From the NCBI GenBank assembly GCA_963748315.1, contig CAVVIK010000006.1, positions 496,001 to 560,000 of the forward strand: a DNA stretch of 64,000 nt, read 5' to 3'. The position numbers and the translations under genes were made by a program. This document shows, piece by piece, positions 36,333 to 45,224 of this stretch (its first letter is position 1; every line of letters starts with the position of its first letter). Under the pieces are notes generated by a model. It was not told the origin of the DNA, ran no database searches, and saw nothing but the letters and a program-made list of their open reading frames with translations. Source of the stretch: DASPHG01 sp963748315 (GTDB lineage: Bacteria; Actinomycetota; Thermoleophilia; Solirubrobacterales; Thermoleophilaceae).

Positions 36333-38891
36333 ATGCAGGCCGACCGCTTCACGATCAAGTCCCAGGAGGCGCTCGCCGCTGCGCAGAAGCTCGCGGCCGC
36401 GAAGCGCAACCCGCAGGTGGACCCGCTCCACCTGCTCGTCAGCCTGCTCGAGCAGGAGGGCGGCATCGTCGTGCCCGTGCTGCGGCGCGCGAACGCGGAT
36501 CCGGAGGCGGTTCGCCGGCGGGCGAACGAGCAGCTCGACGCGCTGCCGACCGTCACGGGCGACGCCACGCAGGCGCCCGCGCTCGACCAGCGCATGATCG
36601 AGACGCTGAACCGTGCGGACGACGAGGCGCGCGGGTTCGGCGACGAGTACGTCTCGACCGAGCACCTGCTGCTTGCCCTAGCCGGCGATCCGCAGATCGA
36701 CGTCGGCGCGACTCGCGACGTGCTCGCCGACGCCGTCCAGGGCGTGCGCGGGCCGCATCGCGTGACCGACCAGAACCCGGAGGACAAGTACCAGGCGCTC
36801 CAGAAGTTCGGCCGCGACCTGACGGAGGCGGCCGAGCAGGGCAAGCTCGACCCCGTCATCGGACGCGACGATGAGATTCGCCGCGTGATCCAGGTGCTCT
36901 CGCGGCGGACGAAGAACAACCCCGTCCTGATCGGAGAGCCGGGTACCGGCAAGACCGCGATCGTGGAGGGCCTTGCTCAGCGCATCGTCTCCGGCGATGT
37001 GCCCGAGTCGCTCCGCGACCGGCGCGTGATCGCGCTCGACATCGGCGCGCTGATCGCCGGCGCGAAGTACCGCGGCGAGTTCGAGGACCGGCTCAAGGCC
37101 GTCCTCAAGGAGGTCGGCGAGGCCGGCGGGACGATCATCCTGTTCCTCGACGAGCTGCACACGATCGTGGGCGCCGGCGCCGCCGAGGGCGCGGTCGACG
37201 CCGCGAACCTGCTGAAGCCGATGCTCGCGCGCGGCGAGCTGCGCGCGGTCGGCGCGACGACCCTCGACGAGTACCGCAAGCACATCGAGAAGGACGCCGC
37301 GCTCGAGCGGCGGTTCCAGCCGGTCCTCGTCGACGAACCGTCCGTCGAGGACACGATCGCGATCCTGCGCGGGCTGAAGGAGCGCTACGAGAGCCACCAC
37401 CACGTGCGGATCCAGGACACGGCGCTCGTCGCCGCAGCCATGCTCTCGCACCGCTACATCGCCGACCGCTTCCTGCCGGACAAGGCGATCGACCTGATCG
37501 ACGAGGCCGCGTCGCGGGTGCGGATGGAGATCGACTCGGTGCCCACCGAGATCGACGAGGTCCAGCGTCGGATCATGCAGCTCGAGATCGAGGAGAAGGC
37601 GCTGGCGAAGGAGAAGGACGAGGCTTCGAAGGCGCGCCGTGAGGCGATCGAGCGTGAGCTGGCCGAGCTGCGCGAGCAGGCCGCCGGGATGACCGCCGAG
37701 TGGCAGAGCGAGAAGGGCGCGCTCGACGCGATCGGCGACGTCAAGAAGCGGCTCGACGCCGCGCACCGCGAGGTGGAGCGCGCGGAACGCGAGGCAGATC
37801 TCGAGACGGCCGCGAAGCTCCGGTACGGGGACATCCCCGAACTCGAGGCCGCGCTCGCCGAGGCCGAGTCCCGGGCGACCGGCGATCGTCGCTTCTTCAA
37901 GGAGGAGGTCGACGAGGAGGACGTCGCCGAGGTCGTTGGCAAGTGGACCGGCATTCCTGTCTCGAAGCTGATGGAGGGTGAGGTGGAGAAGCTGGTTCAC
38001 ATGGAGCAGCGTCTGCACGAGCGCGTCGTCGGCCAGGACGAGGCGGTCGAGGCCGTGTCGAACGCCCTGCGCCGCTCGCGCGCCGGGCTCCAGGACCCCA
38101 ACCGGCCGATCGGCACGTTCCTCTTCACGGGCCCGACCGGAGTCGGCAAGACCGAGCTCGCCCGTGCGCTCGCCGAGTTCATGTTCGACTCCGAGCAGGC
38201 GATGGTGCGGATCGACATGTCCGAGTACATGGAGAAGCACTCCGTCGCGCGCCTCGTCGGCGCACCGCCCGGCTATGTCGGCTACGAGGAGGGCGGCCAG
38301 CTCACCGAGGCCGTGCGGCGGCGGCCGTACTCAGTGGTGCTGCTCGACGAGATCGAGAAGGCGGCCCCCGAGGTCTTCAACGTGCTCCTCCAGCTGATGG
38401 ACGACGGACGCCTGACCGACGGCCAGGGTCGCACGGTCGACTTCAAGAACACCGTGCTGATCATGACCTCGAACGTCCCGGGCGGGATGGAGGGCGTCGA
38501 GGCGACCTTCAAGCCGGAGTTCATCAACCGCCTCGACGAGATCGTCCAGTTCCACCAGCTCACGCGCGAGGAGATCGGCGCGATCGTCGAGATGCAGACG
38601 CGGCGCCTGGCGGAGCGGCTGCGTGAGAAGGACGTCGAGATCGAGCTGACCGACGACGCGGCGACGCTGATCGGCAACCTCGGCTACGACCCCACCTACG
38701 GGGCTCGTCCGCTCAAGCGCGTGATCCAGAAGCGGCTGATCGACAAGCTCGCGCTGAAGCTGCTCGAGGGCGACTTCGCCGCCGGCGACACGATCCGTGT
38801 CGATGCCGCCGACGGCGAGCTTGTGTTCGCTAAGGCGGCGGGGGGCTCACCGGCGGGGTCGTCGCAGGAGCCGGTTCCGGCTCGCGCGTAG
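36333..38891 (+). CDS. clpB: Disaggregase ClpB
   Basis: Hsp100 AAA+ disaggregase, 852 residues. Clp N-domain (about 1-140), first ATPase with GEPGTGKTAIVEG near residue 202, a coiled-coil middle domain (about 390-520), second ATPase with GPTGVGKTELARA near residue 600 and the pore loop GYVGYEEGGQL, then the D2 C-terminal part. Works with DnaK/DnaJ/GrpE to rescue aggregates. It starts four bases after hspR, so the whole set is likely one HspR-controlled transcript. The convergent membrane gene overlaps its end by 62 bases. Confidence 0.98.
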   Translation: MQADRFTIKSQEALAAAQKLAAAKRNPQVDPLHLLVSLLEQEGGIVVPVLRRANADPEAVRRRANEQLDALPTVTGDATQAPALDQRMIETLNRADDEARGFGDEYVSTEHLLLALAGDPQIDVGATRDVLADAVQGVRGPHRVTDQNPEDKYQALQKFGRDLTEAAEQGKLDPVIGRDDEIRRVIQVLSRRTKNNPVLIGEPGTGKTAIVEGLAQRIVSGDVPESLRDRRVIALDIGALIAGAKYRGEFEDRLKAVLKEVGEAGGTIILFLDELHTIVGAGAAEGAVDAANLLKPMLARGELRAVGATTLDEYRKHIEKDAALERRFQPVLVDEPSVEDTIAILRGLKERYESHHHVRIQDTALVAAAMLSHRYIADRFLPDKAIDLIDEAASRVRMEIDSVPTEIDEVQRRIMQLEIEEKALAKEKDEASKARREAIERELAELREQAAGMTAEWQSEKGALDAIGDVKKRLDAAHREVERAEREADLETAAKLRYGDIPELEAALAEAESRATGDRRFFKEEVDEEDVAEVVGKWTGIPVSKLMEGEVEKLVHMEQRLHERVVGQDEAVEAVSNALRRSRAGLQDPNRPIGTFLFTGPTGVGKTELARALAEFMFDSEQAMVRIDMSEYMEKHSVARLVGAPPGYVGYEEGGQLTEAVRRRPYSVVLLDEIEKAAPEVFNVLLQLMDDGRLTDGQGRTVDFKNTVLIMTSNVPGGMEGVEATFKPEFINRLDEIVQFHQLTREEIGAIVEMQTRRLAERLREKDVEIELTDDAATLIGNLGYDPTYGARPLKRVIQKRLIDKLALKLLEGDFAAGDTIRVDAADGELVFAKAAGGSPAGSSQEPVPARA

Positions 38892-39855
38892 GCCCGCCGC
38901 CCCCGAACAGGCCCGCCAGCAGCGCCGCGCCGCCCACGAGCAAGAGGAGCAGCGGCCAGCCCATCAGGTCGCCGTTCGGCGAGTCGCCGTTGAATAGAGC
39001 GGTGATCTCGACCCCCACGCTGATGATGAACGCGAACAGCGTGATCGCGCCGACGTAGACGGGCCCGCGCCAGACGGCGCGGAGCCCGTACCAGATGAGC
39101 GCAAGGGCGAGCACGAGGAGGAAGGCGTCCCACTCCTGGTGCTGCTGGGTGCCGCTCAGATCGGCCTCGCCGCCGAACGCCTCCGAGACCGCGCTGCCGA
39201 GGAACTGCGAGGGGAGGATGAGCAGACCGGTGATCCCGGCGATGAGCGCCGCCACCCCTGCGGCGGTCACGAACTCCGCGCCCGCCCGTGGCTGTCGCGG
39301 TCGACCTGCAGGGCCGCCACGACGAGGACTGCGGCGATGATGAGGAGGAGCCAGCGGATCGCGGTGGCCGACGGGTCGACGACGGCATCCCAAAACGCGA
39401 TCCAGCTGATGATCAGCGCGAGTCCGCCGAACAGTGCGCCCCAGCGCAGTCCGTGGGTCAGCGCCGCATACGCGCCAGCGGCCGCAGTCACCGCGAAGAC
39501 CCACGCGCTGTGGCCGGACTTGTCGGGGTCGCCACCGAGCGTGTCGACGAGCTGGAAGAGCATGAGCGGGATCAGGACGAGGCCGAACACGAGCGCGGCG
39601 GCGCGCCACGGCGCCACGAGGTGCTCGTCAACGGGGCGGTCTTCGGCGCGACCGATGCGGATGAGGCCCGTGCCCAGGCCGTAGAGGAGCACGCAGGGGA
39701 TCGCGAGGATCAGCAGCTTCGGAAATGCCGCCCATTGGTCCTGCGACGGCCTTGCGGATGAACAGCGCGAGCGCGCCGGTGGCGAAGAACGTGACCCCGA
39801 GGAGCCTCAGTGCGTCGCGCTGTTCAGGTCGTAGTCCGGCGAGCTGTTCGTTCAT
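38830..39855 (-). CDS. Multi-helix membrane protein of unknown function (two frameshifts)
   Basis: One membrane protein read in three frames, about 341 residues. The N-terminus (MNEQLAGLRPEQRDALRLLG) has one helix. After a shift near 39745 come QWAAFPKLLILAIPCVLLYGLG, several helices and a loop with EDRPVDEHLVAPWR. After a second, compensating shift near 39285 come AEFVTAAGVAALIAGITGLLI and more helices, ending in a Pro-rich tail. About eight to nine hydrophobic segments in all. No family recognised. Two offsetting errors in one gene argue for poor consensus here. Confidence 0.62.
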
Positions 39856-39885
39856 GGCGCGAAAGTAGCCCGCGCCGCGGTCGAA

Positions 39886-40521
39886 TCAGCCCCGGTAGAC
39901 CTTCACCGGGATCACGCGCTTGCGCTTGCGGTCCTTGTCGAACCGCCGGTGCGTGTCGAACTGCAAGTGCCAGATGCCGAACGCGGGATCGTCGAAGGGC
40001 ATGACCCGGCGCTTGTCGGTCTTCAGCCGCCCGCAGGGGCCGCGCAGCCGGCCGAGGCGGACCGTCTTCTTCAGCTTGCCCTTCGGGTTGCGGTAGTGGA
40101 TGTAGGCGCGGCCGCGGCCGAAGCCGAACAGCTTCAGGACTGCCTTCCAGGTCCTCACATTGGGCGCGTTCTTGGGGTCGGCCGTAACTCGCCGCTTGGC
40201 CGTTACGAAGATCGTGACGCTCGCCGAGGTGTCCTCCGAGTCCGTCGCGCGGAGCACGACCTTCCGCTCGGTCTTCGTGCGGCGCGGCTCGTAATCGACG
40301 AGGAAGTCGCCCGCGGCGTCGCTCGCCACGCTCTGGTTGATCACGTTTCCGTTCGCCGTGAAGGTGATCGGGCTGTCCGGTGCGAAGCCGCTGCCGCTCA
40401 GCCGCGCGCTGCTGTCGTTGAAGTAGCAGGACTTGCCGGCGTCGAGTGTCGCCGCGGCGGATGAGGCGGGCGCGACCAGCAAAAGAGCGACGCCGAGGGA
40501 GAGAGAGACGAGGCGAGGCAA
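39886..40521 (-). CDS. Secreted protein with beta-sandwich-like repeats
   Basis: A 211-residue protein with a signal peptide (LVSLSLGVALLLVAPASSAAA) from a TTG start. The mature part begins with a small domain around SCYFNDSSARLSGSGFAPDSPITFTANGNVI, an Ig- or IPT-like pattern. It continues with basic strands (KRRVTADPKNAPNVRTWKAVLKLFGFGRGRAYIHY) and ends in a Lys/Arg-rich tail. Similar basic beta-rich tails occur in the exported proteins at 13668 and 59569. Function unknown; probably surface or extracytoplasmic. Confidence 0.7.
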   Translation of the reverse strand: MPRLVSLSLGVALLLVAPASSAAATLDAGKSCYFNDSSARLSGSGFAPDSPITFTANGNVINQSVASDAAGDFLVDYEPRRTKTERKVVLRATDSEDTSASVTIFVTAKRRVTADPKNAPNVRTWKAVLKLFGFGRGRAYIHYRNPKGKLKKTVRLGRLRGPCGRLKTDKRRVMPFDDPAFGIWHLQFDTHRRFDKDRKRKRVIPVKVYRG

Positions 40522-40600
40522 GGGCCCGAGAGTAGCGCGGTGGGCGGCCTGGGTGGTAAACCTCGCCCCCCGGCCTCGGAATCGAATTGGAGGTTCTTCC

Positions 40601-40882
40601 TTGCCGACGTACGTAATGCTCAGCACGCTGACACCAGAGGGTGTGCAGACGGTCAAGAACAACCCGTCTCGGATCCGCGAGGTGAACCACGAGGTCGAGC
40701 AGCTGGGGGCGAAGGTCGTCGCGCAGTGGGCGGTCCTCGGGCGCTTCGACTTCGTGAACATCGTCGAGGTGCCCGATGACGCGACGATGGCGCGGGTCTC
40801 GCTCGAGCTCGGCTCGCGCGGCACCGCCCGCTACGAATCCCTCACGGCCATCCCGGTCGAGGAGTTCATCGCGCAGCTTTGA
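40601..40882 (+). CDS. GYD-domain protein
   Basis: A 93-residue protein of the GYD family (ferredoxin-like fold): YVMLSTLTPEGVQTVKNNPSRIREVNHEVEQLGAKV, then QWAVLGRFDFVNIVEVPDDATMARVS. Function of the family is not established. TTG 40601 is chosen because a GGAGG site at 40589-40593 precedes it by seven bases. Its TGA overlaps the purD TTG, placing it as leader gene of the purine transcript. Confidence 0.85.
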   Translation: MPTYVMLSTLTPEGVQTVKNNPSRIREVNHEVEQLGAKVVAQWAVLGRFDFVNIVEVPDDATMARVSLELGSRGTARYESLTAIPVEEFIAQL

Positions 40883-42168
40883 GTGCCGCTCGCAAGGTCC
40901 TCGTCGTCGGTGGCGGCGGTCGCGAGCACGCGATCGTGCGCGCGCTCCTGCGCAGTCCGCAGAATCCCGAAGTGATCGCGGCTCCCGGTAATGCGGGAAT
41001 AGCGAGCGACCGCATCAGATGCGTCGAGACATCGGCTGAGGACGTCGACGCGATCGTCCGCCTAGCAGCCGACGAGGGCATCGATCTGGTGGTGGTCGGC
41101 CCGGAGGCGCCGCTGGTCGGCGGCGTGATCGACGCGCTCGCCGCCGAGGGCATCGCGGGCTTCGGTCCCACCGCTGCGGCCGCGCGGCTCGAGGGCTCCA
41201 AGGCGTTCGCGAAGGAGCTGATGCAGGAGGTCGGCGTGCCGACCGCCTCGCACGCGCTGTTCCGGACCCGGGACGAGGCCGAGGCTCACCTCACGGACGC
41301 CGAGTACCCGCTCGTGCTGAAGGCGGACGTCCTGGCCGCGGGCAAGGGCGTGATCATCTGCGAGACCGAGGCGGAGGCGCTCGCTGCGCTCAAGACCTTC
41401 TTCGACGACAAGCGGTTCGGCGCGACGGAGGTCGTGCTCGAGGAGTTCCTCGATGGCGAGGAGCTCTCGCTGCTCGCGCTCTGTGACGGCGAGCGCGCGA
41501 TCCCACTCGCACCCGCCCAGGACTACAAGCGCATCGGCGAGGGCGACCAGGGCCCCAACACGGGAGGCATGGGTAGCTACTCGCCCGTGCCTGGATTCGA
41601 CAACGGGCATGCGAAGGCGCTCGCGCAGGCCGTGCACCAGCCCGTGATCGACGAGATGCGGCGGCGCGGGACGCCCTATCACGGCGTTCTCTACGCCGGC
41701 CTGATGATCACCGAGGCCGGTCCCAAGGTGCTCGAGTTCAACTGCCGCTTCGGCGACCCGGAGACGCAGGCCGTGCTGCCGCGGCTGCGGTCCGACCTGC
41801 TCGACCTGCTCGACCGCTCCACGCGGCTCGGCGGCCTCGAGGGCGTGGCACCGGACTGGTCGCCCGACTGGGCGGTCACGGTCGTGCTGGCCTCGCGCGG
41901 CTACCCCGAGTCGTCGTCGAAGGGCGACGAGATCGCGGGGCTGCGCTCGATCGACAGCCTCGACACAGAGATCTTCCATGCGGGCACGGCGGAGTCCGGC
42001 GGCAAGATCGTGACGGCGGGCGGCCGCGTCCTGAACGTGACCGGCATCGGCTCGTCGCCGTCGGAGGCCCGCGACCGCGCCTACGATGCCGCCGAGAAGA
42101 TCCAGTTCGACGGCAAGCAGATGCGGCGCGACATCGCAGCGCGCGCCGTGGAGAGGGTGGGCGTGTGA
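40879..42168 (+). CDS. purD: Phosphoribosylamine-glycine ligase
   Basis: ATP-grasp GAR synthetase, second step of purine synthesis. The 429-residue protein has VLVVGGGGREHAIVRALL, VVGPEAPLVGGVID, the ATP-grasp KADVLAAGKGVIIC and DGEELSLLALCDG, and EFNCRFGDPETQAVLPRL. TTG start overlapping the GYD stop as TTGA; its own stop overlaps purE as GTGA. Confidence 0.98.
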   Translation: MSAARKVLVVGGGGREHAIVRALLRSPQNPEVIAAPGNAGIASDRIRCVETSAEDVDAIVRLAADEGIDLVVVGPEAPLVGGVIDALAAEGIAGFGPTAAAARLEGSKAFAKELMQEVGVPTASHALFRTRDEAEAHLTDAEYPLVLKADVLAAGKGVIICETEAEALAALKTFFDDKRFGATEVVLEEFLDGEELSLLALCDGERAIPLAPAQDYKRIGEGDQGPNTGGMGSYSPVPGFDNGHAKALAQAVHQPVIDEMRRRGTPYHGVLYAGLMITEAGPKVLEFNCRFGDPETQAVLPRLRSDLLDLLDRSTRLGGLEGVAPDWSPDWAVTVVLASRGYPESSSKGDEIAGLRSIDSLDTEIFHAGTAESGGKIVTAGGRVLNVTGIGSSPSEARDRAYDAAEKIQFDGKQMRRDIAARAVERVGV

Positions 42169-42638
42169 GCGAGCGAGAGACGGTGGCCCCGGACACCGAG
42201 GTGGAGGCGGAGTTCGCCGACCTCGACGTCCAGGACGGTCCGCTGGTCGGGATCATCATGGGCTCGAAGAGCGACTGGGAGGTCATGGAGAAGGCCGCCA
42301 AGGAGCTCGAGGAGCGGGGAATCTCGCACGAGATGAAGGTCGCGAGCGCGCACCGCGACCCGGAGGTCGTCGCCGACTACGCGACGAACGCGCACCGGCG
42401 CGGCCTCAAGGTGATCATCGCCGGAGCCGGGCTGGCGGCGGCACTGCCGGGCGTGGTCGCCGCGCACACGACCCTGCCGGTGGTCGGCGTTCCGCTCACG
42501 AGCTCGGCGTCCGTGGCCGGCGGGCTCGACGCGATGCTGGCGATCGCGCAGATGCCCCCGGGCGTGCCGGTCGCGTGCGTCGCCGTCAACGGGGCGCGCA
42601 ATGCCGCCATCTTGGCCGCTCGTATCATCGACGTGTGA
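42165..42638 (+). CDS. purE: N5-carboxyaminoimidazole ribonucleotide mutase
   Basis: A 157-residue PurE with an acidic 20-residue N-terminal extension. Signature GIIMGSKSDWEVMEKAAKEL, VASAHRDPE with the catalytic His, the IAGAGLAAALPG loop and GVPLTSSASVAGG. PurE of this size normally works after PurK, but purK is absent from the window. Coupled to purD and purB by four-base overlaps. Confidence 0.96.
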   Translation: MSERETVAPDTEVEAEFADLDVQDGPLVGIIMGSKSDWEVMEKAAKELEERGISHEMKVASAHRDPEVVADYATNAHRRGLKVIIAGAGLAAALPGVVAAHTTLPVVGVPLTSSASVAGGLDAMLAIAQMPPGVPVACVAVNGARNAAILAARIIDV

Positions 42639-43972
42639 TCGCCAGGTACACGCGCCCCGAGATGGGCGCAGTGTGGTCGGAGCAGCGCAAGCTCGATAAC
42701 TGGCTCGAGGTCGAGCTGGCCGTGGTGGACGCCCTCGCGCAGGCGGGCGCCGTCCCCGCCGACGACGCGCGCGCGATCCGCGAGCGCGCGGCCTTCACGG
42801 TCGAGGCCGTCAAGGAGCGCGAGAAGATCACCGACCACGACGTCGCGGCGTTCGTGGACGTCGTCGCCGCGTCGGTCGGCGATGAGGGCCGCTGGGTGCA
42901 CCACGGGCTCACTTCGTCCGACGTGCTCGACACCGCACTCGGGCTGCAGCTCAAGCAGGCCGGCGTGATTCTCGTGGCCGGCGCGCAGGCCTACCGCGAC
43001 GCACTTGCGCGGCGGGCACGCGAGCACGTCGACACGATCTGCGTCGGCCGCACGCACGGCATCCAGGCCGAGCCGACGACGTTCGGCGTCAAGCTCGCGG
43101 GGTTCGCGTTCGAGGCCGAGCGCAACCTGCATCGTCTACACGGTGCGGCGAAGCAGGCATCCGTTGGCGCGCTGTCGGGCGCCGTCGGCACCTACGCGGC
43201 CAACGGGCCGGAGCTCGAGGAGGCGGTGCTCGACCGGCTCGGGCTGGTGCGCGAAGACGTCTCGACCCAGGTGGTCGCGCGCGACCGCCACGCGCAGCTG
43301 CTGAACGCGATCGCGCTCGCGGGCGCGGGCCTCGAGCGGTTCGCCACCGAGGTGCGTCACCTCCAGCGCACCGAGGTCCGCGAGGTCGAGGAGCCGTTCC
43401 GCGCAGGGCAGAAGGGCTCGTCGGCGATGCCGCACAAGCGGAACCCGATCGTGTCCGAGCGCATCTGCGGCATCGCGCGGCTGCTCCGCGGATACGCCCA
43501 GGTGGGGCTCGAGAACGTCGCCCTCTGGCACGAGCGCGACATCTCTCACTCGTCAGCGGAGCGGGTGGCGCTCCCCGACGCCTGCATCCTGCTCGACTAC
43601 GCGCAGCATCTGGCGATCCGCGTGGTCGACGGCATGACCGTCCACACCGACCGGATGCGCGCGAACCTCGAGGCCACGAGTGGGGCGCTGTTCTCGCAGC
43701 GTGCGCTGCTCGCGCTGGTCGAGAGCGGCCTCGCCCGCGACGACGCCTACCGGATCGTGCAGGAGAACGCGCAGCGCGCGTGGGACACGGGGACTCCGTT
43801 CCGGCAGCTGCTCGACGAGGCGCACCCCGGCCTCGACCTCGACGCGATCTTCGATCCCGCCGCGTTCACGAGGCACGCGGCCGCGATCGTCGGCCGCCTA
43901 GACGATCTCGCGGAGCTCCCCGCTGTCGACGTCGACGACGTAGCCGCTGATCCGGCCCCCGCTCGCGGGTGA
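42635..43972 (+). CDS. purB: Adenylosuccinate lyase
   Basis: Acts twice in purine synthesis (SAICAR and adenylosuccinate cleavage). The 445-residue fumarase-fold protein has HHGLTSSDVLDTALGLQL, VGRTHGIQAEPTTFG and the signature loop GSSAMPHKRNPIVSE. GTG start overlapping the purE stop. The C-terminus after FTRHAAAIVGRLDDLAEL looks extended and overlaps the convergent carbonic anhydrase by 75 bases, so the last 25 residues may be a read-through of a lost stop. Confidence 0.96.
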   Translation: MIARYTRPEMGAVWSEQRKLDNWLEVELAVVDALAQAGAVPADDARAIRERAAFTVEAVKEREKITDHDVAAFVDVVAASVGDEGRWVHHGLTSSDVLDTALGLQLKQAGVILVAGAQAYRDALARRAREHVDTICVGRTHGIQAEPTTFGVKLAGFAFEAERNLHRLHGAAKQASVGALSGAVGTYAANGPELEEAVLDRLGLVREDVSTQVVARDRHAQLLNAIALAGAGLERFATEVRHLQRTEVREVEEPFRAGQKGSSAMPHKRNPIVSERICGIARLLRGYAQVGLENVALWHERDISHSSAERVALPDACILLDYAQHLAIRVVDGMTVHTDRMRANLEATSGALFSQRALLALVESGLARDDAYRIVQENAQRAWDTGTPFRQLLDEAHPGLDLDAIFDPAAFTRHAAAIVGRLDDLAELPAVDVDDVAADPAPARG

Positions 43973-44236
43973 CTCGCGCAGCTTCGCGACTGCGTCCCTG
44001 ACGCGATCCTCCTCGCCCGGGCCAAGCCCGCAGTCGGTGTGGCCGATCACGACGACGTCCTCGGTGCCTGTCTTCCGTGAGGTCTCGAGCGAGCGTAGGA
44101 CGTCGTCGGTGACGAGGCCGCCGGCGTTCCGGATCACGTGCGCATCGCCGAGCTCGGCATCCATCAGCGCGAGCGGGTCGACGCGGGCGTCCATGCAGGT
44201 GACGATCGCGAGCTTCTTGTTCGGGGTGGGTGGCAT
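43898..44236 (-). CDS. Compact beta-class carbonic anhydrase
   Basis: Zinc enzyme that interconverts CO2 and bicarbonate. The 112-residue protein has the essentials: CMDARVDP (zinc Cys and catalytic Asp-Arg dyad), HVIRNAGGLVTDD and GHTDCGLGPG (zinc His and Cys). It is about 50 residues shorter than the usual 160-170-residue form, lacking the segment after the second zinc motif, and ends in the conserved GYVVDVDSGELREI. It sits between purine blocks, divergent from the SMP-30 gene by 12 bases. Confidence 0.88.
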   Translation of the reverse strand: MPPTPNKKLAIVTCMDARVDPLALMDAELGDAHVIRNAGGLVTDDVLRSLETSRKTGTEDVVVIGHTDCGLGPGEEDRVRDAVAKLRESPASGGRISGYVVDVDSGELREIV

Positions 44237-44248
44237 AAAGTCCTCGGC

Positions 44249-45172
44249 GTGAACGAGGTCACCTCAGGACTCGAGTTCCCAGAGGGACCGGTGGCGATGA
44301 ACGACGGCAGCGTAATCGTCACGGAGATCCAGGGCGGGCGGATCACCCGGGTTGGCGCAGACGGCTCGAAGGACGTGGTCGCGGAGTGCGGCGGCGGCCC
44401 GAACGGAGCCGCGATCGGCCCCGACGGCAAGCTGTACGTAGCCAACAACGGCGGGTCGTTCAGGTACCAGGACATGGGCGGGGTCAACTTCCCCCACCAG
44501 CCCCCGCCTGAGAGCTGGAACGGCGGCCGGATCGAGCGGATCGACATCGAGACCGGCGAGGTGGACGTCCTCTACGAGGACTGCGACGGGCACCAGCTGC
44601 GCGGCCCCAACGACCTCGTCTTCGACGCGCACGGCGGGTTCTGGTTCACCGACCACGGCGTCCGCCTCGAGCGGACGAGCGATCGCACGGGGATCTACTA
44701 CGCGCAGCCGGACGGCTCGAGCATCCGCGAGGCGATCTTCCCGATGGACGCCCCTAACGGCGTCGGCCTGTCGCCTGACGGCTCGCGGCTATACGTCGCC
44801 GAGACGTACCTCAACGCCGTCTGGTGGTGGAAGGTGACGGGGCCGGGCGAGGTCGAGGAGGTGCCGGGCGTCTTCCCGCATGGCGGCACGCTGCTCTACT
44901 CGCCGGGCGGCCTCCAGGGCTTCGATTCGCTCGCCGTAGACGGCGACGGCCACGTGTGCGTCGCGACGCTCGTGAACGGCGGGATCAGCGTCGTCGATTG
45001 CGAGAGCGGCGAGCTCGTCTCCTTCGTCCAGACCGAGGGCGAGATCCTCACGACGAACATCTGCTTCGGGGGCGACGACCTGCGCACGGCGTACCTCACC
45101 CTGTCCGGGACGGGGCGGCTGGCGTCGGTGGAGTGGGACTGGCCCGGGCTCGCGCTCGCGCACTCCGCATAG
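44249..45172 (+). CDS. SMP-30/gluconolactonase-like beta-propeller
   Basis: A 307-residue six-bladed propeller of the SMP-30 group: LEFPEGPVAMNDGSVIVTEI with the metal Glu, GPNGAAIGPDGKLYVANNGG, GPNDLVFDAHGGFWFTDHG and APNGVGLSPDGSRLYVAET. Calcium-dependent lactonase activity is usual for the family; the substrate here is unknown. GTG 44249 gives the normal N-terminus. It is unrelated to the purine genes flanking it. Confidence 0.9.
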   Translation: MNEVTSGLEFPEGPVAMNDGSVIVTEIQGGRITRVGADGSKDVVAECGGGPNGAAIGPDGKLYVANNGGSFRYQDMGGVNFPHQPPPESWNGGRIERIDIETGEVDVLYEDCDGHQLRGPNDLVFDAHGGFWFTDHGVRLERTSDRTGIYYAQPDGSSIREAIFPMDAPNGVGLSPDGSRLYVAETYLNAVWWWKVTGPGEVEEVPGVFPHGGTLLYSPGGLQGFDSLAVDGDGHVCVATLVNGGISVVDCESGELVSFVQTEGEILTTNICFGGDDLRTAYLTLSGTGRLASVEWDWPGLALAHSA

Positions 45173-45224
45173 AGCGCAGATTTCGGCTGCCGCAACGACG
45201 GCTTCGATTGCTACCTTCGGTCAC

